From Armatimonadota bacterium (lineage in GTDB: Bacteria > Armatimonadota > Fimbriimonadia > Fimbriimonadales > GBS-DC), in NCBI GenBank assembly GCA_013359125.1, contig JABWCR010000002.1, forward strand, positions 1 to 64,000: a DNA stretch of 64,000 bases. Direction: 5' to 3'. The translations under genes and the position numbers were made by a program. This document shows positions 1-8,762 of the stretch, piece by piece (the first letter of the stretch is position 1; each line of letters opens with the position of its first letter). Below the pieces are notes generated by a model. It was not told where the DNA came from. It saw only the letters and a program-made list of their open reading frames with translations, and did not search any database.

Positions 1-64
1 GCTTGGGTTCTGTCCGTATAGCCCGAATCGGTCTCATGCGCAAGGTTTAGCCCCCCTTCTGTAT

Positions 65-97
65 CTTCCCCCCAAAATCTTCGATTTTAGGGGGAAG
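65..97. terminator. Long hairpin, possible bidirectional terminator or palindromic repeat
   Basis: Arms 65-79 and 83-97 pair over 15 positions with one mismatch around a 3-nt loop. The outer half is C/G-rich and the inner half A/T-rich, and neither side is followed by a clean T-run. It could end transcription from a gene left of the window, or be a REP-like palindrome. Only the fold is directly seen. Confidence 0.5.
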
Positions 98-149
98 AGC
101 GATCTAATCCTTCCGCATCTGCGGGCGCGGAGGGTCTACCATCATGCGC

Positions 150-194
150 GAACGGGAATCTTCGAAAATGTAGCACAAAATTGAGTACGAATCG
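150..194 (+). repeat. 45-bp dispersed repeat, copy 1
   Basis: This stretch matches 57164-57208 at 38 of 45 positions. Both ends (GAACGGGAAT and TTGAGTACGAATCG) are identical and all seven mismatches are internal. Both copies are intergenic and lie on the same strand. This copy is directly upstream of the minisatellite. No open frame or terminal inverted repeat accompanies it, so its nature is unknown; a non-autonomous mobile remnant or a conserved non-coding element are both possible. Confidence 0.7.
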
Positions 195-208
195 AACCCT
201 GTACAGGC

Positions 209-597
209 GAACGGGGCCGGCGTGGACGCCAGCGGTACTTGGGGAGGCCGGCGTGGACGCCGGCGGTACTTGGGGGGGCCGGCAAGCCGGCGGTACTTGG
301 GGGGGCCGGCGGGGACGCCGGCGGTACTTGGGGAGGCCGGCGGGGACGCCGGCGGTACTTTTCGAGACGGAGCCAGGCGGGGACGCCGGCGGTACTTGGG
401 GAGGCCGGCGGGGAGGCCAGGCGGGGACGCCGGCGGTACTTTTCGAGACGGGGCCGGCGGGGACGCCGGCGGTACTTTTCGAGACGGGGCTGGCGGGGAC
501 GCCGGCGGTACTTTTCGAGACGGGGCTGGCGGGGACGCCGGCGGTACTTGGGGAGGCCGGCGGGGACGCCGGCGGTACTTTTCGAGACGGGGCCAGG
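209..597 (+). repeat. Mosaic GC-rich minisatellite (about 11 units)
   Basis: Eleven units each end in GCGGTACTT. Two unit types alternate: a 31-bp type starting GGGGAGGCCGGCGG and a 36-37-bp type starting TTCGAGACGGGGC. Unit ends fall at about 240, 271, 298, 329, 360, 397, 441, 477, 513, 549 and 580, followed by a truncated second-type unit. Order is roughly A A A' A A B A+ B B B A. Most units contain two copies of palindromic GCCGGC, so each can form a small stem. There are no unique spacers, which excludes a CRISPR array. The following gene starts 80 bp downstream. Confidence 0.85.
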
Positions 598-678
598 CGG
601 GAGGTTCCAACGGTGCACTTTCGCGCAAAGGGCGCAAAGAGCATAGGACGACCGGCTAACAGGGCGAACGAAATAGCG

Positions 679-1755
679 ATGGATAAGGCGCGGTTGGGGA
701 TTGTCGGGTCGGGGTTTGTGGCGAGCATTCATGCAGAGAGCATCCGAAAGCACGCGCCAGAGATCGAGATCGTCGCGGTCGCCTCGCCGACCAAGGCCGA
801 GCGGTTTGCAAAAGAGCACAGCATCCCCCATGCCTTTACCGATTATCGCAGTCTGATCGAACTGCCGCAGGTCGAGATCGTGCTCTTGGCTGTGCCCAAC
901 GATCTGCATTGCCAGATGGCCGTCGATGCGTTCGCTGCGGGCAAGCACGTCGTATGCGAGAAGCCGCTGGCGCTGAACCTGTCGCAGGCCGATCAGATGA
1001 TCGAAGCCGGGAAGAATGCGAAGAAACACCTTTTCTATGCCGAGGAACTCCTGTTCGCGCCCAAGTACGTCCGTGCAAAGCAGCTGGCCGATTCGGGGGC
1101 GTTGGGGGACGTCTTTTTGGTCAAGCAGTGGGAGGAGCACGATGGCCCGCACGAGCCTTGGTTTTGGGACGTCTCGCGTTCGGGCGGAGGGGTTTTGATG
1201 GACATGGGCTGCCATTCGATCGAATATGGCCGGTGGGCGTTGGGGCGGCCAAGGGTCAAATCGGTCAGCGCAACGCTGGGTATTTATGTCCATCGAGAAA
1301 AGACTCGGGGCGACGACCATTCGATCGTGGTCATCGAGTATGAGAACGGCGCGGTGTCGGTGGCCGAAAACAGTTGGGCGAAACCGGGCGGCGTGGACGA
1401 CCGGGTCGAGATTTATGGCTCGAAAGGCAACTTGCGAGCCGATCTGTTGCGAGGCAGTTCGATCTTGACCTTTAGCGAGGTTGGGTACGACTATGCGGTC
1501 GAGAAGGCTGGACGGACGCAAGGCTGGACGTTCGCTATCTATGAGGAGGCCTGGAACTACGGTTTTCCTCAGGAGATGAGCCACTTTGCGAGGTGCGTCC
1601 GGGGTCTGGAAGAGCCGATCGTTACCGGCGAAGATGGCCGCGAGGTGTTGAAGATCATTGTGGCGGCGTATCAGTCGGCACGAGAGGGCCGACGAATCGA
1701 ATGGCCTTACGATCCGCCGGCCTTTGAACGGCCCATAGATCTGTGGCTTGGCTAA
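679..1755 (+). CDS. Gfo/Idh/MocA family NAD(P)-dependent oxidoreductase
   Basis: A 358-residue protein of the usual family size. The N-terminus reads MDKARLGIVGSGFVAS, a Rossmann dinucleotide-binding loop, and a CEKPLALN segment follows, carrying the lysine typical of the Gfo/Idh/MocA active site. The C-terminal half fits the alpha/beta substrate domain (GGGVLMDMGCHSIEYGRW). Members oxidise or epimerise sugars, inositols or related polyols, and the substrate cannot be told from sequence. The frame stays open upstream to 181, but that part is translated repeat; the ATG at 679 is where family homology starts. Its stop lies 3 bp from the convergent stop of the next gene. No clear Shine-Dalgarno site is seen. 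Confidence 0.88.
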   Translation: MDKARLGIVGSGFVASIHAESIRKHAPEIEIVAVASPTKAERFAKEHSIPHAFTDYRSLIELPQVEIVLLAVPNDLHCQMAVDAFAAGKHVVCEKPLALNLSQADQMIEAGKNAKKHLFYAEELLFAPKYVRAKQLADSGALGDVFLVKQWEEHDGPHEPWFWDVSRSGGGVLMDMGCHSIEYGRWALGRPRVKSVSATLGIYVHREKTRGDDHSIVVIEYENGAVSVAENSWAKPGGVDDRVEIYGSKGNLRADLLRGSSILTFSEVGYDYAVEKAGRTQGWTFAIYEEAWNYGFPQEMSHFARCVRGLEEPIVTGEDGREVLKIIVAAYQSAREGRRIEWPYDPPAFERPIDLWLG

Positions 1756-1757
1756 GG

Positions 1758-4700
1758 CTACTTGTTGATGCAGTAGCCGACTGCCAACGGACCGCCGACC
1801 AGGCTCACCGCGGGCGAGTTGAAGCCTTGCCAACTCCAGAAGTTATTTTGCCAACGCTTTTTGCGCTTTAGGAACCCGCATTTACTGCCGCTCTTGATGA
1901 AGCAGCAGGTTTCTGCGAAAACATAGAAGTGTCCGCCGAGGCTGCCCAAGTCTTGATAGGTCGTGTCCCAGGTCGCTCTGGCGCAGCAAGCGGCAAAGGT
2001 CGTGCAGCCGCAGGTCGCGCCGGGGACAATCTCTAAAGCCGCTGTGCTTTCGACGCGATTTTTGAGGATGTCTACGTTGCCGCCCGCGCCCGCGCTGATC
2101 GAACAGACGAAGGCGAAGGCCACCGCGACCGAGATGCTGGCCGAAACATGGCTATCGGCCCGCAACGTGGCCGAAACGCGCAGGTTCGGCGAACTCTGAT
2201 AAGCCAAGATCAGGCTTGGCGAGAGATTGGCGTTCAGGTTGATGATGACTTGGATCGGAACGATCCCCACCATGAATTTGTACTTGAACTGTTTTGCCCA
2301 GTTCAAGTTGCTGAAGGGAATGGTGTGGGATCCGGCGCCCGATGCTGAGTAGGTTACAGGGCTGAACAGGTTGAAGCCAAGCGCTTTGCCCGTTAACGTC
2401 GCATTGATGCCGCTTCCGTTCCATACGGCGTTGCCTTGGATGTCGAGCGCGCTGAACTGTTGGTTCAGCACATAGCCGTCAACCTTGACGGCCGCATTGA
2501 GGTTGATTTCGCTGCCGAACGGTCCGCATCTGAATATCCAGTTGAAGGCTCCCCTTGGATCGAAGGCCAAGAGGCTGGGAATTCCGAACATGCGGCTGGG
2601 CGTGGCAAACCCGCCTTGCAGACTGCGCGCGCCCGCCATGATGCCCGCGTCATCGTCCCACGGTGTTTCCCACAGGTTCGGGCCGGCGTATTCTCTCGGC
2701 TCGCCGCCCGCCAGTGGCAAGGCGCTCAGTTCGGCCTGTTGCTTTTCGAGAATCTCCTGTACAGTGGGCCCTTCAAATCGCTTGACGGGAGGCGCCATTT
2801 CGGGTTCGAACGCGCTGCAGATGTCGCCGAAGGCAGTCAGAACGATGGCGAGGTCCACATCGTCCACGATTCGGTCAAAGTTAATGTCGCCGAACAGCCA
2901 ACCGACGTCGAACTGGTTTTGTCCGAACTGTTCGAGCAAAAGAGCGAGATCGAGGTCGTCAACGATGTTATCGCCGTTTATGTTGCCAAATGGAGAGCAG
3001 CAGATCTTGGCGACGAAGATGTCGGTCGAATCGTTCCAGTCGCCTTCCACTAAGTTGACAGCATCGGACTGGAAGGCGACGAAGCCGCCGTTGCGAGAGA
3101 TGCTGGGCATATCGGACTGGCCTTCGCCCGTGTGGCCTTGGGCGTTTGCCGAGGCCAGGAAGATGTTGCCGGTGTTCCGATCTTTGACAAAGACCTGGAT
3201 AGAGCCTCCTGCAAAAAGACCGTGCACCCAGTTGTCGGCGTTGGCGGAGAAGGCGACATAGCGCCCGTTGTTGCTGATGGAGGGGTTGCCGCTCTCGCCG
3301 GTCGGTACCCTCGTGCCATCAATGTTGACCACAGGGCCGATAGAAGGCTTGGCTCCGAGCTGGTTAATGGAGATCAGCGTCGTTGTGTTAAGCGTTCGAT
3401 CGCGAACGAAGATATCCTGAATGTTGTCGTTATCGTTGACGGTCAAGTTCGAGGCTTCGCTCTCGAACGCCACATAGCGCCCGTCTCCGCTGATCGATGG
3501 GTTGTAACTGTGGAGGTTGGCAATTCCGCCGCCGTTCGTCCGAGAAGCGAGGGTAACGGTGCCGCCGCCGCCGTGCACGTAGACATAGATGTCCGTCATG
3601 TTGTTGTTGTCGTCGACCGCTATGGGCGCATCGGAGGCGAATGCAATGGTGTTGCCGTCGTTCGAGGCGCTGGGCGAGAAAGAATCGCCTACTCTGGGAG
3701 CAGCCCGAGAGCTGATCATCTCGATGACGTTTGCCGTTCGGTTGAATCGAAAGATGTCGGAGAAAGCGTTCGTATCGCCGGCGGTTAGGTTGCTGGCGGC
3801 GGATGCAAAGGCAACGAACTGTGAGTTTCCGCTCATCGACGGGTTGGAGGAGTCGCCGTTGCCTTGTACTCCGCCCGATGTGCGAGAGCACCATTGGACT
3901 TGGCCAGAGACGCGATCCTTTATGAAGACGTCAGTGGCATTGTTGGTGTCTCCGAAGGTGGTTAGATTGGTAGCGCTGGACGTAAAAGCGATGTATCGTC
4001 CTGCGTCGTCGATCGAAGGCTCGAAAGAGTGGCCGTTGCCGACGACCCCTGCCTGGCTTTTGGATACGAGTTCGAGGCCGAATGGACCACGGATGTAGAC
4101 ATCGGCAAATTGGTTGGTGTCCTCGGGCAGCAGTTGGTCGTAGCTGACAAAGGCCACGACGGCGCCGTCCAGGTTGGCCGATGGCTGGGTGGAACCGACA
4201 GTTCCTTGGTTGCGCGGGCGCACCGTAACGGAGAAGGTCTGCGGTCTGCGCTCGTTCGATTCGTCTCGAAGAAAAAGGTCGGCGACGTTATTGGTATCGC
4301 CTGCCACAAGGTTGTTGGCAAGGCTGGAGAAGGCCGTATATCGGCCGTCTTCAGAGATGCCAATGAGCTCCTGTCCAGGCATTTGAGAAGAGTCGTTGTT
4401 GGCTAGGGCGCCTGCGCTCGAGCGGCTGACGACGCGAGTTGCATCCGGATTCTCGTCGCCCATGAGGTCGGTACGGAAGATGTCGCGCTTGCCGTTGAGG
4501 TCGTTTGCGATGAGGTCGCTGGCGGTTGAGGCAAAGGAGACGAACCGACCGTCGCCGCTGATGGTTCCATATTGACTGACATTGTTGCCGGCGACGCCCG
4601 AAGTGTTGCCGGAAACAAGGCGAGTCATGTTGGCCAACCGGTCTCGCACGTAGACATCGCTATGGCCGTTGCCGTCGTTCTGACTCATTTGGGCGACGGT

Positions 4701-5645
4701 GTCAAAGACGATCATGCGGGCATCGCGCGACATGGCGCGCCGGAACATGCGGCAGGGTTGGACTGCATTGGTTCCGACCCACGATTTGGAAACATGGGTC
4801 GTCAGAAAGCCCGGAGAACTGAAGTTGCTATCTTCGTCGCTGTCTCGGTCGATGATAAAGACGTCTGCAGACCCGTCGGCCGCCGCAGGATCGAAGTTGT
4901 TCGCAAAGGAGACGAAGGCGATGTAGCGGCCGTCGGAGGAGATGCTGGGGTAGGCGCCCATCGTGCCGTCGCCGTTGGGCGCGTCGCCGGGCATTCCAAA
5001 GGTGCCCACAGAGACTTTGGAGACGGATACGATCGATCCGTTAGCGATCATCTGGGTGACGAAGACGTCTCGGAAGCCGTCGCCGTCTCCAGGGATCATA
5101 TTCTCTGCTTCGGTAACGAAAGAGACATAGATGAACTGGTCGGTTACCGCGATGTCGGGCATACGAGACAGACCGTTGGGAACGCCGCCGGTCATGGGTT
5201 TGGAGACGGTGAAGGTTTGTGCGGTTTGTCGGTCTCTTAGGAAGACGCCCTCAAACGGCCAGGTGCTGCTGTTGTTGATGTTCGCGGCTTTAGAGGTGAA
5301 TGCGACGAATCGCCCGTCGGGGCTGATGACGACGCCGCCCTCTCCCGAGGCATCTATGCCAGCGATGCCGCTTGTGCCGACAGAGATCAGTTCGTACTGG
5401 TCGGTCTGCCGATCGTAAACATAGACGTCCATGTGGGAGTTTGTGTCGTTCGGTAGGAGATTGTTGGCCATTGTCGCAAAGGCGACGTAACGACCGTCCT
5501 CGCTGACGCTTGGGAAGATGCTGTCCTGGTTGGCGATCGGTCGGTTGGCATAAGACAACAGATCGACCGTTCGGCATTGTGAGAAGAGGATTGTCGGAAG
5601 CAAGACGGCAAGTGCAACGGATAGCAATTTCATGCGCCCTCCCAT
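1758..5645 (-). CDS. Secreted double beta-propeller (PD40-type) protein with dockerin-like module and Cys-rich C-terminus
   Basis: A 1295-residue exported protein; the hydrophobic N-terminus (LLSVALAVLLPTILFSQC) is a signal peptide. Residues about 30-880 hold 14 repeats of the TolB/PD40 type, each with a GRYVAF-like strand, a DTN loop and DVFVRDR, which would make two seven-bladed propellers. Residues about 887-940 are two Asp-rich EF-hand loops (NGDNIVDDLDLA and FDRIVDDVDLAIVL), a dockerin-like pair that here is internal. The last 355 residues match nothing I recognise and end in a cysteine-rich stretch (CGCTTFAACC). Two starts are possible: ATG 5645 (AAGGA upstream) or ATG 5633 (GGAGGG upstream). 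Role unknown; a surface or extracellular binding function is inferred. Confidence 0.85.
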   Translation of the reverse strand: MGGRMKLLSVALAVLLPTILFSQCRTVDLLSYANRPIANQDSIFPSVSEDGRYVAFATMANNLLPNDTNSHMDVYVYDRQTDQYELISVGTSGIAGIDASGEGGVVISPDGRFVAFTSKAANINNSSTWPFEGVFLRDRQTAQTFTVSKPMTGGVPNGLSRMPDIAVTDQFIYVSFVTEAENMIPGDGDGFRDVFVTQMIANGSIVSVSKVSVGTFGMPGDAPNGDGTMGAYPSISSDGRYIAFVSFANNFDPAAADGSADVFIIDRDSDEDSNFSSPGFLTTHVSKSWVGTNAVQPCRMFRRAMSRDARMIVFDTVAQMSQNDGNGHSDVYVRDRLANMTRLVSGNTSGVAGNNVSQYGTISGDGRFVSFASTASDLIANDLNGKRDIFRTDLMGDENPDATRVVSRSSAGALANNDSSQMPGQELIGISEDGRYTAFSSLANNLVAGDTNNVADLFLRDESNERRPQTFSVTVRPRNQGTVGSTQPSANLDGAVVAFVSYDQLLPEDTNQFADVYIRGPFGLELVSKSQAGVVGNGHSFEPSIDDAGRYIAFTSSATNLTTFGDTNNATDVFIKDRVSGQVQWCSRTSGGVQGNGDSSNPSMSGNSQFVAFASAASNLTAGDTNAFSDIFRFNRTANVIEMISSRAAPRVGDSFSPSASNDGNTIAFASDAPIAVDDNNNMTDIYVYVHGGGGTVTLASRTNGGGIANLHSYNPSISGDGRYVAFESEASNLTVNDNDNIQDIFVRDRTLNTTTLISINQLGAKPSIGPVVNIDGTRVPTGESGNPSISNNGRYVAFSANADNWVHGLFAGGSIQVFVKDRNTGNIFLASANAQGHTGEGQSDMPSISRNGGFVAFQSDAVNLVEGDWNDSTDIFVAKICCSPFGNINGDNIVDDLDLALLLEQFGQNQFDVGWLFGDINFDRIVDDVDLAIVLTAFGDICSAFEPEMAPPVKRFEGPTVQEILEKQQAELSALPLAGGEPREYAGPNLWETPWDDDAGIMAGARSLQGGFATPSRMFGIPSLLAFDPRGAFNWIFRCGPFGSEINLNAAVKVDGYVLNQQFSALDIQGNAVWNGSGINATLTGKALGFNLFSPVTYSASGAGSHTIPFSNLNWAKQFKYKFMVGIVPIQVIINLNANLSPSLILAYQSSPNLRVSATLRADSHVSASISVAVAFAFVCSISAGAGGNVDILKNRVESTAALEIVPGATCGCTTFAACCARATWDTTYQDLGSLGGHFYVFAETCCFIKSGSKCGFLKRKKRWQNNFWSWQGFNSPAVSLVGGPLAVGYCINK

Positions 5646-5673
5646 GGGCTGTCCTTGTCAGTTTCTTAACTGA

Positions 5674-5679
5674 ATTATA
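5674..5679 (-). promoter_or_regulatory. -10 box for the double-propeller gene
   Basis: On the reverse strand a perfect TATAAT lies about 28 nt before the first ATG. The best -35 candidate is TTGATC (5695-5700) with a short 15-nt spacer. The resulting leader is short but long enough for a ribosome binding site. Confidence 0.55.
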
Positions 5680-5801
5680 ACCTGAAAAATGCTCGATCAA
5701 CGGATTTGTTCCACGGATTTGCGAATTGAAACGGAATCTGTACTTAAGCGTCGATTCAAGGCAAAGCGGGCGCATGCCGATAGTTGTAACAGGCGCGATG
5801 G

Positions 5802-5831
5802 TTTACGCCTAGCCGGTGCGTGTGCTATTCT
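5802..5831 (+). promoter_or_regulatory. Candidate promoter for the HAF lipoprotein gene
   Basis: TTTACG at 5802-5807 and TATTCT at 5826-5831 are separated by 18 nt. The start at 5882 follows after about 45 nt of leader that includes a GGCGGTGAG ribosome binding site. Confidence 0.4.
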
Positions 5832-5881
5832 TAAGGGGTTGGCGCAAGGAAAGCGCACAAATACTTTCAGGCGGTGAGACT

Positions 5882-7516
5882 GTGAGAAACTTTATCGGAT
5901 TGCTATCTTTGACGGCATTAGTCGGTTTGGTCGGATGCGGAGGCGGAGGCGGGACGACGCCGCCCGCTACTACGACGGTTAACTTCAGCATAACATGGCC
6001 AGAACGGAGCCGTGCGATAACGGGCTTGTCGTCGGCGCTGTCGGCTCGATTTGTGCTGGCAGGCGCCAAGCCGGACGGCACAGACCTTTCGTTCATCGTC
6101 AATCGAGATACGAGCAATTTGGCCGAACACACGGTCGCTTACACGACTCCCGATCAGGCACGAGTGGGCACGTGGAACATGACCGTTACGTTTTTCTCTC
6201 AGGCGACCGGCGGCGGCAACGAAGTCGGCACAGCGGCTGCGCAGGCGACGATTGCCTCTGACGGTTCGGGCGTGCCGAACGTCGCCGCGACCGGAAGGAT
6301 CGCTTCGGTAAGCGTCGTTGCCGACCAGATGATCGATGTGGGCCAGCAGATCAGCCCGCTGGTGTCTTGTCGGGATTCGGGCAACAACGTGGTGGCCGTT
6401 AGCGAAGGATCGATTTTTTACAGCGAGGCGGGCGGATTTGACAATGTGGATATCGTTCAAGGACAGGTGCGAGGCACGAACGCCGGCATGACGATGATCA
6501 ACGCGCGAGTGGACGGAATCACAAGTCCTAACGCGCCATTGCACGTGTTCAGGCCGTTGCCCAACGCCTACTCGCTGACCGATTTGGGCGCGTTCGAAAC
6601 CGTCTCAGCGGCGCACGATGTCAATTCGTCCGGAGTGGTCGTCGGCGAATCGAACGTCGGTCCGTTTCCGAAGGCCTTTCGTCACGATGGGACGATGACG
6701 GATTTGGGCACGCTGGGCGGCGACTTTAGCCGCGCGTTTGGCATCAATGACAATGGAGTTATCACAGGCACAGCAGCGGACGTTGGCATTGAGGCAAAGG
6801 CGTTTCGCTACCAGAACAACACGATGACCAATTTGGGCACGCTGGGCGGCACCAACTCGTCTGGGTTCGACATCAACGCCTCGGGGCAGATAGTCGGCGA
6901 TGCCGAGCGCGCGACCGGATTTCGATTCGCCGCAATGTGGATCAATGGCGCCATAACCGACTTAGACGCTTTGCCCGGCGACACGAAGAGCGAGGCGCGG
7001 GCGATCAATGATGGCGGGCAGGTGGTTGGAAGTTCTACGAATCCGGCCAACGTTCAACGCGCCTATTTATGGACTCCCAGCACGCCGAACGGGACGACGG
7101 GGACGATGACGAATCTAGGCGCGTTGGGCGGGATCGCCTCCTCTGCGCGCGGCATTAACAATGTCGGACAGGTGGTCGGTCAGGCGCAGAACGCGGACGG
7201 CCAGTTTCGCGCCTTTCTCTGGTCAAGCGGAACTATGCACAACCTTGGCGCTTTGGGAACCGGCACGTTTAGCGTCGCCAACAGTCTCAACAGCAAAGGC
7301 GAGATCGTCGGTTCTTCCACGACCGTCGGCCCCGATCAACTGCGGGCCTTTGTTGGCAATCGCAAGGTTGGCATTGTGAATCTGAACAATCTGGTCATCA
7401 ATCTGGGCGGCTGGACGCTTCAACAGGCGACGGCGATCAACGAGAACGGTCAGATTGTGGGCGTCGGCTCTGTGGGCGGCGTTACGAAGGCCTATCTGTT
7501 GACGCCAGTGCCGTAG
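5882..7516 (+). CDS. HAF-repeat extracellular lipoprotein
   Basis: The chosen start is GTG 5882, with GGCGGTGAG just upstream; it gives 544 residues beginning VRNFIGLLSLTALVGLVGCGGG, a lipoprotein signal with an LVGC lipobox. Residues about 30-220 resemble an Ig-like region. From about residue 230 to the end run repeats of the HAF type, seen as MTDLGTLGG.. SRAFGINDNGVITG followed by KAFRY. Such repeats are predicted to form a propeller on secreted proteins of unknown function. An upstream ATG at 5816 is in frame but would put 22 charged residues before the signal peptide. The gene ends in a strong hairpin terminator shared with arsM. Confidence 0.85.
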   Translation: MRNFIGLLSLTALVGLVGCGGGGGTTPPATTTVNFSITWPERSRAITGLSSALSARFVLAGAKPDGTDLSFIVNRDTSNLAEHTVAYTTPDQARVGTWNMTVTFFSQATGGGNEVGTAAAQATIASDGSGVPNVAATGRIASVSVVADQMIDVGQQISPLVSCRDSGNNVVAVSEGSIFYSEAGGFDNVDIVQGQVRGTNAGMTMINARVDGITSPNAPLHVFRPLPNAYSLTDLGAFETVSAAHDVNSSGVVVGESNVGPFPKAFRHDGTMTDLGTLGGDFSRAFGINDNGVITGTAADVGIEAKAFRYQNNTMTNLGTLGGTNSSGFDINASGQIVGDAERATGFRFAAMWINGAITDLDALPGDTKSEARAINDGGQVVGSSTNPANVQRAYLWTPSTPNGTTGTMTNLGALGGIASSARGINNVGQVVGQAQNADGQFRAFLWSSGTMHNLGALGTGTFSVANSLNSKGEIVGSSTTVGPDQLRAFVGNRKVGIVNLNNLVINLGGWTLQQATAINENGQIVGVGSVGGVTKAYLLTPVP

Positions 7517-7525
7517 GATTGGGAC

Positions 7526-7557
7526 GGGAGGCGCGTATAGCGCCTCCCATTGTTTTT
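7526..7557. terminator. Rho-independent terminator, convergent
   Basis: Arms GGGAGGCGC (7526-7534) and GCGCCTCCC (7540-7548) pair perfectly over 9 bp around GTATA, followed by ATTGTTTTT on the + strand. It ends the HAF lipoprotein transcript. The arsM stop codon lies in the T-tract, so the same stem can block transcription from the other side. Confidence 0.9.
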
Positions 7558-8365
7558 AGACAGGTTTGGTCGCCCGCACGAAGGCGCTAACGATCTTGCC
7601 GTCGATCTGGGCGGCTTCCTCTGGCGAGAGTTTGGACTGGATCAGCTCTTCCAAGCCGCACGACCCTGCATCTTCGATCGTGTACCGTTTGACAGGCACG
7701 ATCTCGACATTGGCAAAGCCGACTTTCTCAAGCAGCTGCTTGAAGGTTGGGATGGGGAGAGCCCCGGCAACGCAGCCGATGTAGGCCAATAGGTCTTGGC
7801 TGACTGCTTGGGGAAGTTCGCCGTCCAACACGATGTCGGACACGGCGAAGCGACCGCCGGGCTTGAGCACGCGGAAGGCCTCTCGAAGCGCCAGTTCCTT
7901 GTCGACCGACAGGTTGATCACGCAGTTAGAGATCACCACGTCGACTGTGTCGTCGCGCAGAGGAACTTCCTCGATGCGTCCCTTGAGGAACTTCACATTG
8001 TCAAGGCCGGCCTCTTGTCGATTTCGCTCGGCCAGTTCCAGCATCTCGTCGGTCATGTCGAGGCCGTAAGCATAGCCGGTCGGGCCGACTCGCTTGGCCG
8101 ATAGAAGCACGTCTATGCCGCCGCCACTGCCCAGGTCGAGCACGGTCTCGCCGGGCTTCAGTTCGGCCAGGGCGGTCGGGTTGCCACAACCCAGCGAGGC
8201 CAAGGCCGCGCCTACGGGCAGTTCGCCGCGCTGTGCTTCGTCATAGAGCGCGATGTCGGACACGGTCTCGCCCGTGCCGCAACAGGCGCGCCCGCCTTCG
8301 GCGGCGCGTTTTGCCTGGGCGCCGTACTCTTTTTGGATCGCTTCTACCAACTGGTCTGCATTCAC
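7556..8365 (-). CDS. arsM: Arsenite S-adenosylmethionine methyltransferase
   Basis: A 269-residue protein that methylates As(III) with SAM to volatile or less bound methylarsenicals. The SAM site reads [17 protein letters not shown] (residues 75-91). The three cysteines that bind arsenic in characterised ArsM enzymes are present as C60 (SLGCGNP), C148 (ISNCVINLS) and C198 (YIGCVAG). The start is GTG 8365, with AAGGAG 8 nt before it; it overlaps the arsR stop as GTGA, so the two are translationally coupled. A nearby ATG three codons earlier is too close to the ribosome site. Length and motifs are normal for the family. Confidence 0.93.
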   Translation of the reverse strand: MNADQLVEAIQKEYGAQAKRAAEGGRACCGTGETVSDIALYDEAQRGELPVGAALASLGCGNPTALAELKPGETVLDLGSGGGIDVLLSAKRVGPTGYAYGLDMTDEMLELAERNRQEAGLDNVKFLKGRIEEVPLRDDTVDVVISNCVINLSVDKELALREAFRVLKPGGRFAVSDIVLDGELPQAVSQDLLAYIGCVAGALPIPTFKQLLEKVGFANVEIVPVKRYTIEDAGSCGLEELIQSKLSPEEAAQIDGKIVSAFVRATKPV

Positions 8366-8676
8366 TTGCATTCTCCTTCGTTGCATTCAACGAGTTTAAG
8401 GGCTGCCGACAGCTCGGCTATCGCGTCTCGGTTTAAGCAGTAGATTGATCGGCGTCCCTCTTTGCGGACGGTAACCAGGCCAGCGTTCTTCAGTTCCTTA
8501 AGGTGAAAGCTGACCTTGGACGGGATCTGCTCGGTTCCATACAGGAAGCAACAGATGTCGGTAACCGATGTCCCGTCCTCGATTTCAAGGTCGCAACATC
8601 CCAGGCAGCCAATGATCTTGAGGCGCGTCGGATCGCCTAAGGCTTTGAACCGTTCGGCCAGTCTGTTTTCGTCCAT
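8362..8676 (-). CDS. arsR: ArsR-family arsenic-responsive repressor
   Basis: A 104-residue winged-helix repressor. LAERFKALGDPTRLKIIGCL is the typical ArsR N-terminus, and SKVSFHLKELKNAGLVTVRKEG is the recognition helix and wing. Cysteines cluster in GCLGCC and DICCF. The classic CVCDLC metal motif is not exact, so the thiol ligand set differs somewhat. ATG 8676 is chosen because a TATAAT box ends 7 nt before it, leaving no room for a leader; the longer reading from 8694 would start upstream of the -10 box. It should repress itself and arsM, releasing with arsenite. Confidence 0.92.
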   Translation of the reverse strand: MDENRLAERFKALGDPTRLKIIGCLGCCDLEIEDGTSVTDICCFLYGTEQIPSKVSFHLKELKNAGLVTVRKEGRRSIYCLNRDAIAELSAALKLVECNEGECK

Positions 8677-8682
8677 GGGGCT

Positions 8683-8711
8683 ATTATACCACACAATTCG
8701 AGAATTGTCGA
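8683..8711 (-). promoter_or_regulatory. arsR-arsM promoter with embedded operator
   Basis: Reverse strand: -35 TCGACA (8706-8711), 17-nt spacer, -10 TATAAT (8683-8688), then 6 nt to the arsR ATG. The spacer and inner edge of the -35 carry a perfect 7-bp inverted repeat, ACAATTC-GA-GAATTGT (8693-8708). This is where an ArsR dimer would block polymerase. The transcript should be leaderless. Confidence 0.85.
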
Positions 8712-8762
8712 AATGTCAAGCCTCCGACAGGATTGGAGGATGTGTAGGTCGAAATTGGCGAA

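Larger units (their letters stand above)
1..678. other. Non-coding region before the first gene
   Basis: No gene can be supported here. The long open frames that cross this stretch on both strands are built from the GC-rich tandem repeat and give low-complexity Pro/Arg or Gly/Arg peptides, so they are not real. What the stretch holds is a strong hairpin (65-97), one copy of a 45-bp dispersed repeat (150-194) and the mosaic minisatellite (209-597). A reverse-strand ATG at 37 (reading MRPIRAIRTEPK) could be the start of a gene running off the left edge, but 12 codons are not enough to say so. Confidence 0.6.

Noticed and set aside
209-597. CRISPR array
   Set aside because: The units repeat as a whole with no unique spacers, and no cas genes are present in the window.
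87-1833. Long open frames through the repeat region on both strands
   Set aside because: They translate GC-rich tandem repeats into low-complexity Pro/Arg or Gly/Arg peptides and overlap the Gfo/Idh gene.
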